NCBI RefSeq assembly: GCF_000209165.1
Contig: NC_009042.1
Span: 682,001-746,000, forward strand
DNA: 64,000 nt
Reading direction: 5' to 3'
From: Scheffersomyces stipitis CBS 6054
Taxonomy: Eukaryota > Ascomycota > Pichiomycetes > Serinales > Debaryomycetaceae
Shown here piece after piece: positions 41,784 through 52,400 of this stretch. Below the pieces are notes generated by a model. It was not told the DNA's origin and made no database searches. It saw only the letters and a list, made by a program, of their open reading frames with translations. The translations under genes were made by a program, and so were the position numbers. Numbering within the stretch: position 1 is the first letter of the stretch; every line of letters begins with the position of its first letter.

Positions 41784-44138
41784 ATGAACTTCAACTACCC
41801 TGACTTCCTCGGTCACCCGTCCCAGGACAAAAACCAAAATGCCAACAACTTAGAGAATTCAAATCCAAAGTTGAACCAACAAAGTCAACAAAGTCAACAA
41901 AGTCAACAAAGCCAGCAAAGCCAACAAAGCCAACAAAGCCAAATGAACCAAAATTTGAACCAATCAAATTTGAATAATCAACAAAATTTAAATACGTTTT
42001 CCAACATCCATCCGGCCTCTGACTTCAACACCATTCTCTTCAACAAGCTCTCCTCCCTTGACGACACCACAGCTTCGCCTCTAGAGGCAATGTCGTCCAG
42101 ATCGCCTACCAGTGGTCCGCAGCATGACATCTTCTTGTCTCCTAATAAGGACTCGTTCGCTTTGCCCATCGAGCTTCAAGGTGGAATCGGTACCATTTCA
42201 TCCAGAAGACCTTCGTACGCCGCTGAATCGTTCACAAGATCCAATTTCCAGCCGTTGGTTGGCTCCGGTATCGGAAGCAACAACACGAACGCCAACTACA
42301 AGTCTCCCCAGTTGGGCCCTACAGCCTCTTCCTTTTATGGTAGCAACAACAGTAGTGGCAACAACGGTAACAGCAACAATAACAATAAACAGTTATCATC
42401 TTATGCTATGTTTAACAACTATAACCAGAGCTTCAACTTTGACCAGTTCAACGATGCCTTTGCCAACAACTTCAATCTCAACTCCAACTTCAATGACTTC
42501 CAAGCCAGAAGACCCAGCCAATTGGTCGAGTTCCAGCAGCAACAGCAGTACTCCGTGAATCCATATCTCCATCCACAGTCTCAACCACTCCAGACCATCC
42601 AGCAGAACCAGGTTCCTGCTTCTTTCTCTCTAGGCTCTAACCAGCAGTTTTTATCTCATCAGCAGAACAATGCTTTACTTCAACAGCAACAGCAACAGCC
42701 TCAATCCCAACAGCCCCAGCAACCTCAGCAACCTCAATCTCAACAAGTTCAACACCTGCCTCAACACCTTCCACAGCCTCAATCTCAACAAGCTCAGCAA
42801 CTGCCTCAACGTACACAACAGTCTCAGAATTCGGCTCAATTCAAACAATCTATCAAGTTGGAAAATGGGCTCATTCTTAAGGACCAATACATCATTGCTT
42901 CTCCAGATTTGAAGAATCAGTATCTCAAGACTACCAAGTATTTCCAAGATCCTCATATCACCAATGAGGTCTTGACAAAGTTGAACGACTTGTTATCTCT
43001 TCCTGTAGTTGTGAAGCTCATTACCTTCATCAAGAACTTGAATAATCTCACCTTTAACCACAAGATCTTGTGCCTTGTGATCAACAAGAACGGTAAATTT
43101 GACTTGCTCTCGTATCCCAATAATTCCAATATCTTCTTGCAACGCGACGACTTAGTCATAGTAGACGGAGATAGAGGAAAGGATTTGGTGATGATAGTAG
43201 AGCCTTTAGTTAATCTTAATTTTGCTATTCTTTTCAACTTCTTGAAGAAATTGGAGCATTTAAAGAGCTTAACCATTAACGATTCCAACTCCAACCACCA
43301 TAACCCAGGTCAGAAGATCAATGGTACTCACTCCACCTCGTTGAATGCGTCGGCAATCATCAATTCACACCTGAATGAAGACAACGAGTTCATTATTACT
43401 TTGCCTACCAAACAAGTTCTTAGATTCGCTACACCTAAAGAGATTCACAAGATCAGTGGCAAGTTTTTAGAAGAGAAGAAAGCTTTTATTACTTGCTTCA
43501 ACAAGATCAAGGAATTGAATCTACAATCCAATTTGACGTTGATTAACGTCGAATACCAATCGGACTTCAAGAAGTTGATCTTCTACTACTTTGCCAACTT
43601 CAAGAGAATTGACTTCCGTGGTTTGATCAAGGAATTATTCAAGATCTACAAAACAAGAATTTGGTTATGCGCTGTATTGCCTTACGATAAACCAGAGCTC
43701 TATGTTACCATGTCCAAAGAAGAGGCTGAAACGAAGAAAGCAGAAAAGTTGAAGAAGGAAAAGGAATCTAAAGACGAGGACGACGACAATTTGATTCCTA
43801 GCGAATATGAATTGTCCAATGAACAAATTTTGAACTTCTCTATCAATGAGTTTGAGAACTTATCGAGTCCCAACTACTTCCACCTGATCAATTTGTTGAA
43901 TTTGATTGAACACTTATCAAACGAACTCCCAGGATACTTCTATGGTTTTAACAATTCTTCTGTCTCCACAGGTGGAAACAACATTGATAATAGTGGTCCT
44001 AGAAATGCAAAAGGAAAAGGATCTTCTCCTACCTATTCAGCTAAAGCTTCAAACAGTGCAACTGGAGAACATAGTAAAATCTTGCCCAGCTTTAATCCAT
44101 TTGGCGACAATGTCTCCATAAACCCCAACTACCAATAA
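41784..44138 (+). CDS. PSP1: PSP1-domain protein with Q/N-rich N-terminus
   Basis: The 784-residue protein has a long low-complexity first half, with a QQS repeat at residues 32-52, Asn-rich sequence near 190-215 and Gln-rich sequence near 250-350. The C-terminal PSP1 domain spans about residues 545-640 (FATPKEIHKISGKFLEEKKA, LTLINVEYQSDFKKLIFYYF, IDFRGLIKELFKIYKTRIWL). S. cerevisiae has two such proteins, Psp1 and Ylr177w; Psp1 forms cytoplasmic foci under stress and was found as a high-copy suppressor of DNA polymerase mutants. Q/N richness could support aggregation. Assignment between the two paralogs is uncertain. Confidence 0.82.
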   Translation: MNFNYPDFLGHPSQDKNQNANNLENSNPKLNQQSQQSQQSQQSQQSQQSQQSQMNQNLNQSNLNNQQNLNTFSNIHPASDFNTILFNKLSSLDDTTASPLEAMSSRSPTSGPQHDIFLSPNKDSFALPIELQGGIGTISSRRPSYAAESFTRSNFQPLVGSGIGSNNTNANYKSPQLGPTASSFYGSNNSSGNNGNSNNNNKQLSSYAMFNNYNQSFNFDQFNDAFANNFNLNSNFNDFQARRPSQLVEFQQQQQYSVNPYLHPQSQPLQTIQQNQVPASFSLGSNQQFLSHQQNNALLQQQQQQPQSQQPQQPQQPQSQQVQHLPQHLPQPQSQQAQQLPQRTQQSQNSAQFKQSIKLENGLILKDQYIIASPDLKNQYLKTTKYFQDPHITNEVLTKLNDLLSLPVVVKLITFIKNLNNLTFNHKILCLVINKNGKFDLLSYPNNSNIFLQRDDLVIVDGDRGKDLVMIVEPLVNLNFAILFNFLKKLEHLKSLTINDSNSNHHNPGQKINGTHSTSLNASAIINSHLNEDNEFIITLPTKQVLRFATPKEIHKISGKFLEEKKAFITCFNKIKELNLQSNLTLINVEYQSDFKKLIFYYFANFKRIDFRGLIKELFKIYKTRIWLCAVLPYDKPELYVTMSKEEAETKKAEKLKKEKESKDEDDDNLIPSEYELSNEQILNFSINEFENLSSPNYFHLINLLNLIEHLSNELPGYFYGFNNSSVSTGGNNIDNSGPRNAKGKGSSPTYSAKASNSATGEHSKILPSFNPFGDNVSINPNYQ
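41877..41939 (+). repeat. Seven tandem 9-bp units in PSP1
   Basis: CAACAAAGT occurs three times, then CAACAAAGC or CAGCAAAGC four times, with no gaps. It encodes the QQS repeat. The third-base change splits the array into two sub-blocks. Confidence 0.9.
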
Positions 44139-44841
44139 TTCAATCCAATTCATTTTTATTTATTATCCGGAATAGACAAAAGAAATCATAGAATAGATAG
44201 GGTGGTATGGAGATGCAGTGGTTGTCGCTGTAAGCTCGGGTCCATTACCATCCATTTCCTTAAGTTAATTTCAATTCGTTGTACTTGTTTCCGTTTTTGT
44301 CGTCAGGTCAAATTTGTAAGAAAAGTTAAGCACTTTAGAGAAAGGTTGCCGTTCTTTTTCGCTATTTCATTTATCTATGCCTTTAATTTGACTTCCACGC
44401 TCCCACTCTTGCAATTTACAATGCTAATCTAATGATGTTTATGAATTAATTGTGGTGGTATTACTTCCATATTGTGTGCTGCGGTACAACATAGAATGCA
44501 ATTTTCTACCACAGATATTTGTGGAAGTTTACTCAAAGTGTATCCCATACTCCCCATTAATATTACCTACTATATATTACCCTTTTTATACATGATACAA
44601 TTTATACACAAATAATGTCTTTATTGACGACATATGTATCCGCTTTTAAGTTGCATGAAGCGGATTTCGCCCGAGGAAACATATGGAGCCTGCGAAGAAA
44701 GGACTTGAAACAGAGATATTAAGATAATGGCTCTATTGAAACGGACACTAAAAAGATAGTCCGTTGCATCCATTGGCACTACGCGCCAATTGTAACCGCA
44801 TTTTAATAAAGTACTGTAAAAGAGATAACCTTCTATTTCAT
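44139..44841. other. Intergenic region, convergent 3' ends of PSP1 and the truncated ATPase
   Basis: These 703 bp are AT-rich. I looked for remains of the missing C-terminal part of the P5A ATPase on the minus strand and found none. No gene is supported. Confidence 0.45.
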
Positions 44842-46206
44842 CTACTTTTCATTGCCGAGCCCTAATGATTCCAGAGTGGAATGTATTATCTTCCCGAAAA
44901 GTGAAATCATTCCTTTACTATCTTCGTACCATTTATGAGGTTCAAAGTCATGTAAGATTAACAAGATGAGAAGAAAAACTTCAATAATGCCTGGTGTGTC
45001 TTGTTCAGTGGAGAGAATCTTCCTACGAACCAAACAACCTTGCGAGGTCTCAAAGCCAGTTTTGGTCACATAGGCAAGAGCTCCGTTATCGGGAGCAATG
45101 GGAATAATTGGGTTTTCTGGCTTGGTCACTCGTAAGACAAAGGAACCACCATGCAAAATTGAGTTCTTGTCCAAACCCTCTGGTTGCAACTTTTCAGCAC
45201 TGGGCCTTAACTTGATCGACTCCTTAAACAAAGGTGTATACTCGCCTGACAACATGGCTTCGTTAACGATGGCGGCACCATCTGTTAAGAGTAAATCACA
45301 GGGAAGCGTAGAGTCATCGCTAGTTCTGGTGACAGAAACCAAATCACCAGGAAGCAATTCAGTGGTCTTCAACTGCTTCCATTTGCCATCTCTATATGTG
45401 TAGATAGTGTAAGGTGTAACTTCCATTTCCTGGATTTTAGCAAAGGCGGCTCTTCTCTGGAACAAGGTAGTCATCTCGACCAAAACAAGCACAACGAGCA
45501 ACAACAATGAGCGGTACCACATCTTATTCAAAATCGAAAGAGCTCCACCGAAAGCTACGAACTCCAAGGCGTGAGCAATGGTAGGCTCCTGGAGCAAGTC
45601 CTTGAAGGTAGGAACTGGTATATCAAACTTGTTCTTACCGTAGTTTCTTACAAGCTTTTCCAAGTCACCCAGGAGCCCTGTCGAGCTCTGGAAATTGGCC
45701 AATTCAGGCTCTTCATCAAAGAGGAAGGCAGGAGGTGAAAACCTCTGGGTCTTAACATTGAGCAAATAGTGACGTCTCTGGTACAAAAATAAAACCTGTT
45801 CTTCGCCATCATGGAACTTTTTTCTGAATATTGGACAGACTTTACCGCTTTTGTGGTTTGGGCTGGTCAAAATCCTAATATGACTGGCTTCCGTAATCGT
45901 GTTAACAGCGGAGTAGTTATGGAAATCAAATCCAGGGAAACAAAGACGAAATACCCAGGAGACAAAAACGAGTATAAATATTTTCCGGATCCAGCTAGCA
46001 ATTATCATGTTCACCATCATCAAATAAAAAAATGCCCCGTTTTCCACATGCTCGTAGCAGTAAGAGAAGTAGGCATCAAAGAGAACTGGGACTAGGGCTA
46101 GCTTTGGCCATAGATATGGATATAACAAAGAACGGTTGAGAAATCCTTTTGTGCGAACAAGCAACTTAGCCCCTGCAATATCTGGGTTGTCAATGATGTT
46201 GGACAT
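44842..46206 (-). CDS. Truncated P5A-type ATPase (Spf1-like), catalytic domain absent
   Basis: The 454 residues match the N-terminal third of Spf1, the ER P5A ATPase that removes misinserted helices. The similarity runs from the first hydrophobic pair through NTITEASHIRILTSPNHKSG, LLPGDLVSVTRTSDDSTLPC, GAAIVNEAMLSGEYTPLFKE and SILHGGSFVLRVTKPEN to GALAYVTKTGFETSQGCLVR. It then covers a degenerate M4-like segment (FLLILLILHDF) and stops. The phosphorylation motif DKTGT, the nucleotide-binding domain and later helices are absent. The actuator loop reads SGEY instead of SGES. Full-length Spf1 is about 1,200 residues. The frame is free of stops, so this may be a young duplicate fragment or a retained short protein. 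Confidence 0.85.
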   Translation of the reverse strand: MSNIIDNPDIAGAKLLVRTKGFLNRSLLYPYLWPKLALVPVLFDAYFSYCYEHVENGAFFYLMMVNMIIASWIRKIFILVFVSWVFRLCFPGFDFHNYSAVNTITEASHIRILTSPNHKSGKVCPIFRKKFHDGEEQVLFLYQRRHYLLNVKTQRFSPPAFLFDEEPELANFQSSTGLLGDLEKLVRNYGKNKFDIPVPTFKDLLQEPTIAHALEFVAFGGALSILNKMWYRSLLLLVVLVLVEMTTLFQRRAAFAKIQEMEVTPYTIYTYRDGKWKQLKTTELLPGDLVSVTRTSDDSTLPCDLLLTDGAAIVNEAMLSGEYTPLFKESIKLRPSAEKLQPEGLDKNSILHGGSFVLRVTKPENPIIPIAPDNGALAYVTKTGFETSQGCLVRRKILSTEQDTPGIIEVFLLILLILHDFEPHKWYEDSKGMISLFGKIIHSTLESLGLGNEK

Positions 46207-47233
46207 GACACTGTGACAGCAGAAATAACAACAGTTTGCTTCTGAAAGTTCTCAACTTCCTTTAATTGCTCCTTAAAAACTGGTGCAAATTCTAATTTAC
46301 TAATGAAAGCCCTACTTCCAGAACTATAAAGATATATCTGCAACTGAAATTCTATTGCACGTGATGATCATGATCATAAACTGCCGATAAATTGTACTCC
46401 ATTTATATAATAATAAGCATTCCAGCTTGTACAGAGAAAGACGAAACAGTTCTTGTATTCCTTAAATGGTTTGAATTGATTTGCTCTTATCAATATCATT
46501 TTTGCAGCCGTTCGAGATATTGTTAATTCTTGAATTATTTTTAAGAAGAAGGCTTTGTGTTTCCAAGCCAACACTTTTTTCTTGTCAAGTATTTAAATTT
46601 TTTTATCGCCGTTCATGCCTCTGTCGCTATCCTTCGATGTCAACAGTGTATTATCTCCATCTCTAGTGAATGAATATAATAAACTGTAACCAATTTGTAT
46701 AAACACACGGCAAAGTTTTTGGTTGAACTGAAAAAGTTCGTTAAGTTGCGAATTAGAAAATTATTTCTCAATCATCATGAGGTTGCAAAATGATTGTTTG
46801 GTAGAGCGAACAACAGACTGAATATTTCAGGTCCTTGTCTGATCATAATGCAAATTAAACACAGAAACGGATTAAGACCTTCATCAATAGATCGCATTGA
46901 TAATCCGTGGCTAGAGCACCCTCACTATGTTTTGTAGAGATTATTACCACACAAAATCACGAGTTTCAACTGATTATTGCTTTAGATGAGAAAATTAACA
47001 AGATACTCAAACGCATAATGTGAAACTAGCGTTAAATTTGAAAACCTTCGGCCAACCCGGTAAACTGATCAAACCGTTCTTCATTAATATGCTGCTGGAA
47101 CACTTGAGTTTTATCACCTGATTAATTGATCACGTGCTTTAATTGTGAAGCTAGTATGGTCTGTATAGAGACAAGTCTGCAAAGTGTATAGTCTTCTTCA
47201 AAGATATTCAATACGACTTTTTGTCTAAGAGAC
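46207..47233. other. Divergent intergenic region between the truncated ATPase and PRP28
   Basis: The 1.03 kb contains CACGTG at 46358-46363 followed directly by the 14-bp palindrome ATGATCATGATCAT (46364-46377). A second CACGTG is at 47131-47136, 98 bp before PRP28. No gene is supported. Confidence 0.5.
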
Positions 47234-48991
47234 ATGAGCAGGCGACCGATCTCAGCAGAAGAGCTTGTAATTGGAGCAGAGGAGCATGGCTTCAGACCTA
47301 AGTTCCTCTCAAAGCTGGAAAGAAAAAGGTTAAAAGAAGAAGCTGAGGCAAAGAAACAGAAGCTGCTACAGGAACTTGAAAAGAGGAAGACCAAAAGAAA
47401 ACTAATTCAGTATGAGCAAGACGAAATCGAGGAAGACAATGGGAAAACAATAGTAGAAGAACCAGTGCGAAAAAAGAAGAGTAAACAGTCACGATTCAAC
47501 TTTGAATGGGATGAATACGAAGATACCACAGGAGATTCACTTATGATGGCTCTAGAGCCAGTTTCTACCACAAGAGACAATATCGATTTCGTAGAGACTA
47601 CACATTGGTCAGAGAAGAGTCTTGATCAGATGACGGCACGAGACTGGCGTATTTTCAGGGAAGATTATGGGATAACATCGAAAGGTGGAGATATAGACAA
47701 CCCATTGCGAACTTGGAATGAGGCATCGATCCCTTCAAAATTGTTATCCATTATAGTAGACAAACTCGAGTATTTGGAGCCAACTCCGATTCAACGAGCT
47801 GCGATTCCACTTGCTCTAAACCAGCGTGATGTTGTCGGAATTGCAGAGACCGGTTCTGGTAAAACTTTGGCCTTTCTTATACCTTTGCTCAGCTATATTC
47901 TAAACACAGACAAGAACTATTTGGAATACGAGCATCAGCAGGAGCAAAACTACAACAAGCCGTTGGGTCTCATTTTGGCTCCCACAAGAGAATTGGCCCA
48001 GCAGATAACCAAGGAAGCTCAGAAATTTGGCGATAGACTTGGTTTGAACGTAGTCAGCATTATTGGTGGACACCAGTATGAGGAAACTGTTCATTCAATC
48101 CGAACAGGGGTACACGTTGTAGTCGCTACACCGGGGAGATTGGTAGACTCTTTGGAAAGAAATATTATTGGTTTGGATAAATGCTACTACCTCATTATGG
48201 ACGAGGCAGATAGAATGATTGACATGGGGTTTGAAAAGGCTTTGCAATCCATCTTATCTTATGTTCCCAGCACAGATCGTTTGAACAGTACTATCGATCT
48301 GATGATCTTCCACATCAAAAAGAGGATCACTTTGATGTTTACAGCAACTATATCACCCCCAATTGAGAAGATAACGAAGAACTTCCTTATAAAGCCTGGC
48401 TACTTGTACATTGGTGGAGCTGGCGAGGCACTTGATCACATTGTGCAAAATTTCGAATACTTGGGATCTGCTACTGGGGGCTCTGAAGATTTCGACAGCA
48501 AGAGATTTGACAAGTTGGTGAGGATAATTCAGCAGCACTCTCGAGAATCGCGTCAATTCTCGATTATCATCTTTGCCAACTACAAGCGAGTCTGTGATTT
48601 GCTATCACTTGAGCTTGAAAAGAATGGCTTTAGGGATAATGTTGTTATTCATGGATCCAAAACACAAGAATTGCGAGAAAAAGCTATTTCAAGCTTCAGA
48701 AGCCACGAGTCTAGAATCCTTATTGCCACCGATGTTGCAGCCAGAGGTATTGATGTGCCCAATGTGTCGCTTGTTGTCAATTTCCAGATGTCAAGAAAAT
48801 TTGACGAGTATGTTCATCGTATCGGTAGAACTGGTAGAGCAGGAAACAGAGGTGAGAGTTATACTTTTATAGACGACTCTGATTCTGACGTTTTTATAGA
48901 TTTGAAGAAGTTCTTGGTAAACGGCGGAAAAAAGTGTCCAGATTGGTTGATCAAACATGCATCTACCCAGAGCCAGGTTCTACGTGATTAG
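47234..48991 (+). CDS. PRP28: Spliceosomal DEAD-box helicase Prp28
   Basis: Prp28 exchanges U1 for U6 at the 5' splice site during spliceosome activation. The 585-residue protein has a charged N-terminal region and the full helicase core: Q motif [10 protein letters not shown], motif I AETGSGKT near residue 207, [19 protein letters not shown] near 323, motif III as TAT instead of [16 protein letters not shown] and [10 protein letters not shown]. Length fits (588 in S. cerevisiae). The sequence [11 protein letters not shown] just before the core is typical of Prp28. It is convergent with CWC2, another splicing gene, with 106 bp between stops. Confidence 0.94.
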   Translation: MSRRPISAEELVIGAEEHGFRPKFLSKLERKRLKEEAEAKKQKLLQELEKRKTKRKLIQYEQDEIEEDNGKTIVEEPVRKKKSKQSRFNFEWDEYEDTTGDSLMMALEPVSTTRDNIDFVETTHWSEKSLDQMTARDWRIFREDYGITSKGGDIDNPLRTWNEASIPSKLLSIIVDKLEYLEPTPIQRAAIPLALNQRDVVGIAETGSGKTLAFLIPLLSYILNTDKNYLEYEHQQEQNYNKPLGLILAPTRELAQQITKEAQKFGDRLGLNVVSIIGGHQYEETVHSIRTGVHVVVATPGRLVDSLERNIIGLDKCYYLIMDEADRMIDMGFEKALQSILSYVPSTDRLNSTIDLMIFHIKKRITLMFTATISPPIEKITKNFLIKPGYLYIGGAGEALDHIVQNFEYLGSATGGSEDFDSKRFDKLVRIIQQHSRESRQFSIIIFANYKRVCDLLSLELEKNGFRDNVVIHGSKTQELREKAISSFRSHESRILIATDVAARGIDVPNVSLVVNFQMSRKFDEYVHRIGRTGRAGNRGESYTFIDDSDSDVFIDLKKFLVNGGKKCPDWLIKHASTQSQVLRD

Positions 48992-49097
48992 ATATCACAA
49001 TATGTATTACAAATGTATACTGTACTGTCACAACATTTCTACGAATTGTTTGATCACTAAATTATACAATTCTCAATTACACAAAAGAGTACTTCAG

Positions 49098-50132
49098 TCA
49101 CTCTTCGTCTTCACTACTTTCGTAACCTCCAACTAAAGCAGATACTGCTTTTTGTTTCTCTTCATGTAGTTGTTTTTTGTTGACTTGTGCTTTAGCAGCC
49201 ATAACACTTCTGGATAATGCTAGTTTATCCAAAGTCGAATTATCAAAAAAATTTCTTGGAGAAGAAGAAGAGGTTGAAAGTGGAACTGGTTCTATTTTCT
49301 TTATATCAACTTCTACTTCCTCAACATCCTCCTCCTCAGGCTCCTCTACTTCTACTTTCTGTTTCTTTATTTTTGGCTTTTGGTCTTCTACTTTGGCTAA
49401 GAGTTTCTTGACCGTTTCTAGTGCTATTTCCTCCATACGTCTTTTTTCCTGTTTCTGAGCCTGGGGGTTGGGATCTTCATTGGCCCATCTGATGTTTAGC
49501 ACCTCGTTAGCATCTAATGATTGGTTTTGCATCGCCTCTTTGGCAAATTGCGCTTGTGATTCGAGCCGATACGTTATAAATGCACAAGATTTGCCGTGTA
49601 GCACTCGAATCTTCTCGATCTGGCCAAACTCCGCAAAATGCTTAGTTACTATGCTTTCCGTCTTGTCTGTCACATTCAACCCTCCCACATACAAAGTTCT
49701 GTTGGAACGATTGAACGAGCCTACTCCGTCCATGTCATCACGGTACTCGGACGTCTTATCACGACCAAAACAGTCTTGTGTCGGCTTGAAATAGTCGGAA
49801 TCAATGGGTATGCGATGATAATAAGGACACTTCTTGCCGAGGTAGCAACATCCACGAGAAAAGAATAAGCATATCGAACTTCCTGGTCTTGCTCGTGTAT
49901 AACCTGAATCCTTTTTGATATTTGTTCTGAACTTCAGCTTGGTGTAATTCAGTTTCGAGGAACTATCTCCTCCACCAGACCATTTCAAATACCAGATATT
50001 GAAGACACTTCCCGATTGTGCTGGCTTGTCGTCGTCGGGAATAGTATCCGGATCTACCTGTAAACGAGCAGGCCCTCCGGCATTTGCCTCAGCAGATGCC
50101 TGAACATCTTTTACACGCGTTTTCAATGACAT
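49098..50132 (-). CDS. CWC2: Pre-mRNA splicing factor Cwc2
   Basis: Cwc2 belongs to the Prp19-related complex and contacts U6 snRNA and the intron in the active spliceosome. From the ATG at 50132 the protein has 344 residues. The Torus domain holds NIWYLKWSGG, a CCCH zinc finger (CLFFSRGCCYLGKKCPYYH) and DCFGRDKTSEYRDDMDGVGS. An RRM follows (RTLYVGGLNV, CAFITYRLESQAQFAKEA, IRWANEDPNPQAQK). The tail is acidic. The frame stays open upstream to a TTG at 50306 with another ATG at 50294; I chose 50132 because fungal Cwc2 has only about 20-30 residues before the PARxQVDP motif. Confidence 0.88.
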   Translation of the reverse strand: MSLKTRVKDVQASAEANAGGPARLQVDPDTIPDDDKPAQSGSVFNIWYLKWSGGGDSSSKLNYTKLKFRTNIKKDSGYTRARPGSSICLFFSRGCCYLGKKCPYYHRIPIDSDYFKPTQDCFGRDKTSEYRDDMDGVGSFNRSNRTLYVGGLNVTDKTESIVTKHFAEFGQIEKIRVLHGKSCAFITYRLESQAQFAKEAMQNQSLDANEVLNIRWANEDPNPQAQKQEKRRMEEIALETVKKLLAKVEDQKPKIKKQKVEVEEPEEEDVEEVEVDIKKIEPVPLSTSSSSPRNFFDNSTLDKLALSRSVMAAKAQVNKKQLHEEKQKAVSALVGGYESSEDEE

Positions 50133-50528
50133 CCCTAGCAATTTCAACTCTAAGGGCCGCCAGAATAAGGTCCTACCATAAAGAACGGTACAGGATTGAA
50201 TATGTCGCATGTCGTCTGGCGACATCTGGAGATGGGCTGCTCGAAGATGCCGACATCCATCTCCATTTAATAATTCTGGGTACAGGAATTTCATTTCACG
50301 GCACAATGAATAGAAGCCTCAAAATAACTGGAAATGTGGAGAGGAATTTCACCACTTTTCAGTGGTCACAATGGGCACAATGAAGACTGAAGGATGGCTA
50401 CACAGATACATACTTGTCATAACAACTTTTATATTTCTAATCTACACATAATAAACATAACATGAACAAAATCCAGAGACATTTTGTAGGAGCAGCCGAC
50501 TTGGGCTGCAAAATGTCGCACCGTCGGC
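50133..50528. other. Region between CWC2 and the LEA-like gene
   Basis: The first 160 bp are an in-frame open extension of CWC2 (residues reading MSPDDMRHIQSC and so on) that I treat as leader. The rest, 235 bp, is AT-rich and holds the 3' end of the next gene. Nothing else is supported. Confidence 0.4.
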
Positions 50529-51065
50529 TCAAAAGAGACTGAGCAAGAAAGACAAGCCTACGACTCCGAATACGGCGCTTGACTTCTTCCAGGAGACTTC
50601 GTTAGCACCGTTAGTGGTTGTGCTGGAGGTTTCAGAGGCAGAGGTTTCACTAGCAGAAGTTTCACTGGCAGTTTTATCTGTGACTGAACCAGAAGCCTTG
50701 CTTGTAGCACTAGACAATGCCTTAGTAGCATCACTAGCAACCTTACTAGTCAATGACTTAGCATCTGACTTGGCATCACCGGCAAGAGATGTGGCCTTGC
50801 TAGCGACTCCTTCACCAAGAGAAACAGCGCCAGAAGTTACCTTACCACCAACAGAGGTGGCCTTCGAAGCGATATCGTGACCAAGAGAATCAGCACCCGA
50901 GGTAGCAACACCAAAGGCAGAGGTAGCCTTGGTAGCAACGTTTTCTGCAACTGAGACTGCTCCAGAGGTTGCGACTTTGAAGACAGACTCGGCTCCATCG
51001 GCAGCAGCGCCAACGGCAGAGGTAGCAGCGCCAAATCCGGCGGCAATATCAGAACCAAGGGCCAT
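50529..51065 (-). CDS. Ala/Ser-rich repetitive protein with C-terminal hydrophobic anchor
   Basis: The 178-residue product lacks a clear signal peptide (MALGSDIAAGFGAATSAVG). Residues 10-135 repeat a loose amphipathic pattern (VATKATSAFGVATSGADSLG, IASKATSVGGKVTSGAVSLG, VASKATSLAGDAKSDAKSL), like LEA-type or apolipoprotein-like helices. A Ser/Thr stretch (SETSASETSASETSSTTTNG) precedes WKKSSAVFGVVGLSFLLSLF, a possible tail anchor or GPI-type signal. I do not recognise an ortholog. Codon use is biased (GGT, GCT, TCT, AAG), suggesting strong expression. A perfect CRE palindrome lies 277 bp upstream. A stress or desiccation role is inference. Confidence 0.7.
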   Translation of the reverse strand: MALGSDIAAGFGAATSAVGAAADGAESVFKVATSGAVSVAENVATKATSAFGVATSGADSLGHDIASKATSVGGKVTSGAVSLGEGVASKATSLAGDAKSDAKSLTSKVASDATKALSSATSKASGSVTDKTASETSASETSASETSSTTTNGANEVSWKKSSAVFGVVGLSFLLSLF

Positions 51066-51341
51066 TATGAAGTAGTTATAAAGTTAAAGTGCTAATAAAA
51101 AATACTGAGCAGTACGTTTGAGTAGTCTAGCGTTTTTCATATTCTTGCCCGGGAAATTGTCTGCCTTATATAGTCTTCAAGTTTCTAGGGACGGCTGGAG
51201 CCTGAAAAATAAAAGCCCGAAATCAAGCGTGTCCAAATTGGAGTAAATCCGGCCGTAATTCCATGCATACAGCGATGGTGGAATTCCCAACAGGTATAGG
51301 AGGTTGAAAGAGGAGGAGGATTGCGAGGCTCCCTACACAGA

Positions 51342-51349
51342 TGACGTCA
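51342..51349. promoter_or_regulatory. CRE/ATF palindrome TGACGTCA
   Basis: TGACGTCA is the site of Sko1/Aca1-type bZIP factors, which control osmotic stress genes in yeasts. It lies 277 bp upstream of the LEA-like gene start at 51065. Confidence 0.55.
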
Positions 51350-52400
51350 AATGGGAGTACAAACCCATTTGTAGTGGTATTTAATATTTGCTGTAGTGTG
51401 ATTTAATATCGATGGGTCGATTATGCCCCGTTTGGGAATAGCTGGTGTCCATTGGCCAGCTATTGTGGCTCATTGGCTGAAGGTTTCAGAGCGAAATTTT
51501 TGAAATTTGGTAGTGAGACTGGGTTTTTTGTTCTGTATTGATGGTTTCGCTGCATAAGGAAGGCACAGTACACTATGGGCAGAGTAGTCTCTGCATTTTG
51601 TCGTCAGAGGAAATACCGAAATACCGGCATGACACGCCGATCTGATTCACAGCCTTATTGAAGTGAATAACGGCTCAAAGTTGCAGAGGCTCATGGCTAT
51701 TTGTTCGGGCTCACCTCAGAACGCGAAAAATGGCTCATGCAACATGGCTAAAGCGCCGGCGAGACATAGCCTACGAGTTTGAGCCCTAACCATGACGGTT
51801 GACTAATTATAGAAGCAAGAGTCGCGTCGTACCAAGCCATAGCGAAGCGAGTTCACGTCAGTGGCCAGGCGAACAATCTGGCAGTTGTGAGCGTCGCTCT
51901 GGCCGTCACAGCCGTAGCTATAAGCTAGAAATGCTAAAAATAGAGAGGTACACGCTAAATACTAAGGCGTAGACTGTGATCACGAAGGCTGAAGTATTGG
52001 AAAAGAATCCAGACAGCGGTGGGCACTTGTCGAAAATATACGGATGCAAATGGAAAATGAAAAAAGAGAAGGTGAAAATTCAAACTTCGTTGAAGTTCTG
52101 GCTAGGTGCAAGAAGCAGGTACATCTTGGACGTACATTGTTACTTTCAGGGGTTTTGAAACAGTGCCACAAATCTTTTTCTACAACCGTGTTGAGATGAA
52201 TAGACTTCACAGGCTGCATTGTCTGCTACCTATTCAACTTCAATTCAGGTTGTGTCTTCATCTAGATATTGTGGATTCTTTATTATTTAGTTGTCGCTCA
52301 TCGCATAAAACATAATTTTTCAAATTTCAGTGAGGCTCCCCACATTTCAAGAACTGGGGAATATTGCTAGCTAATAATTTCATGATATTGTCAGCTGCAC

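Noticed and set aside
51976..52158. 60-codon + strand frame
   Set aside because: It starts at GTG and has no support beyond being open.
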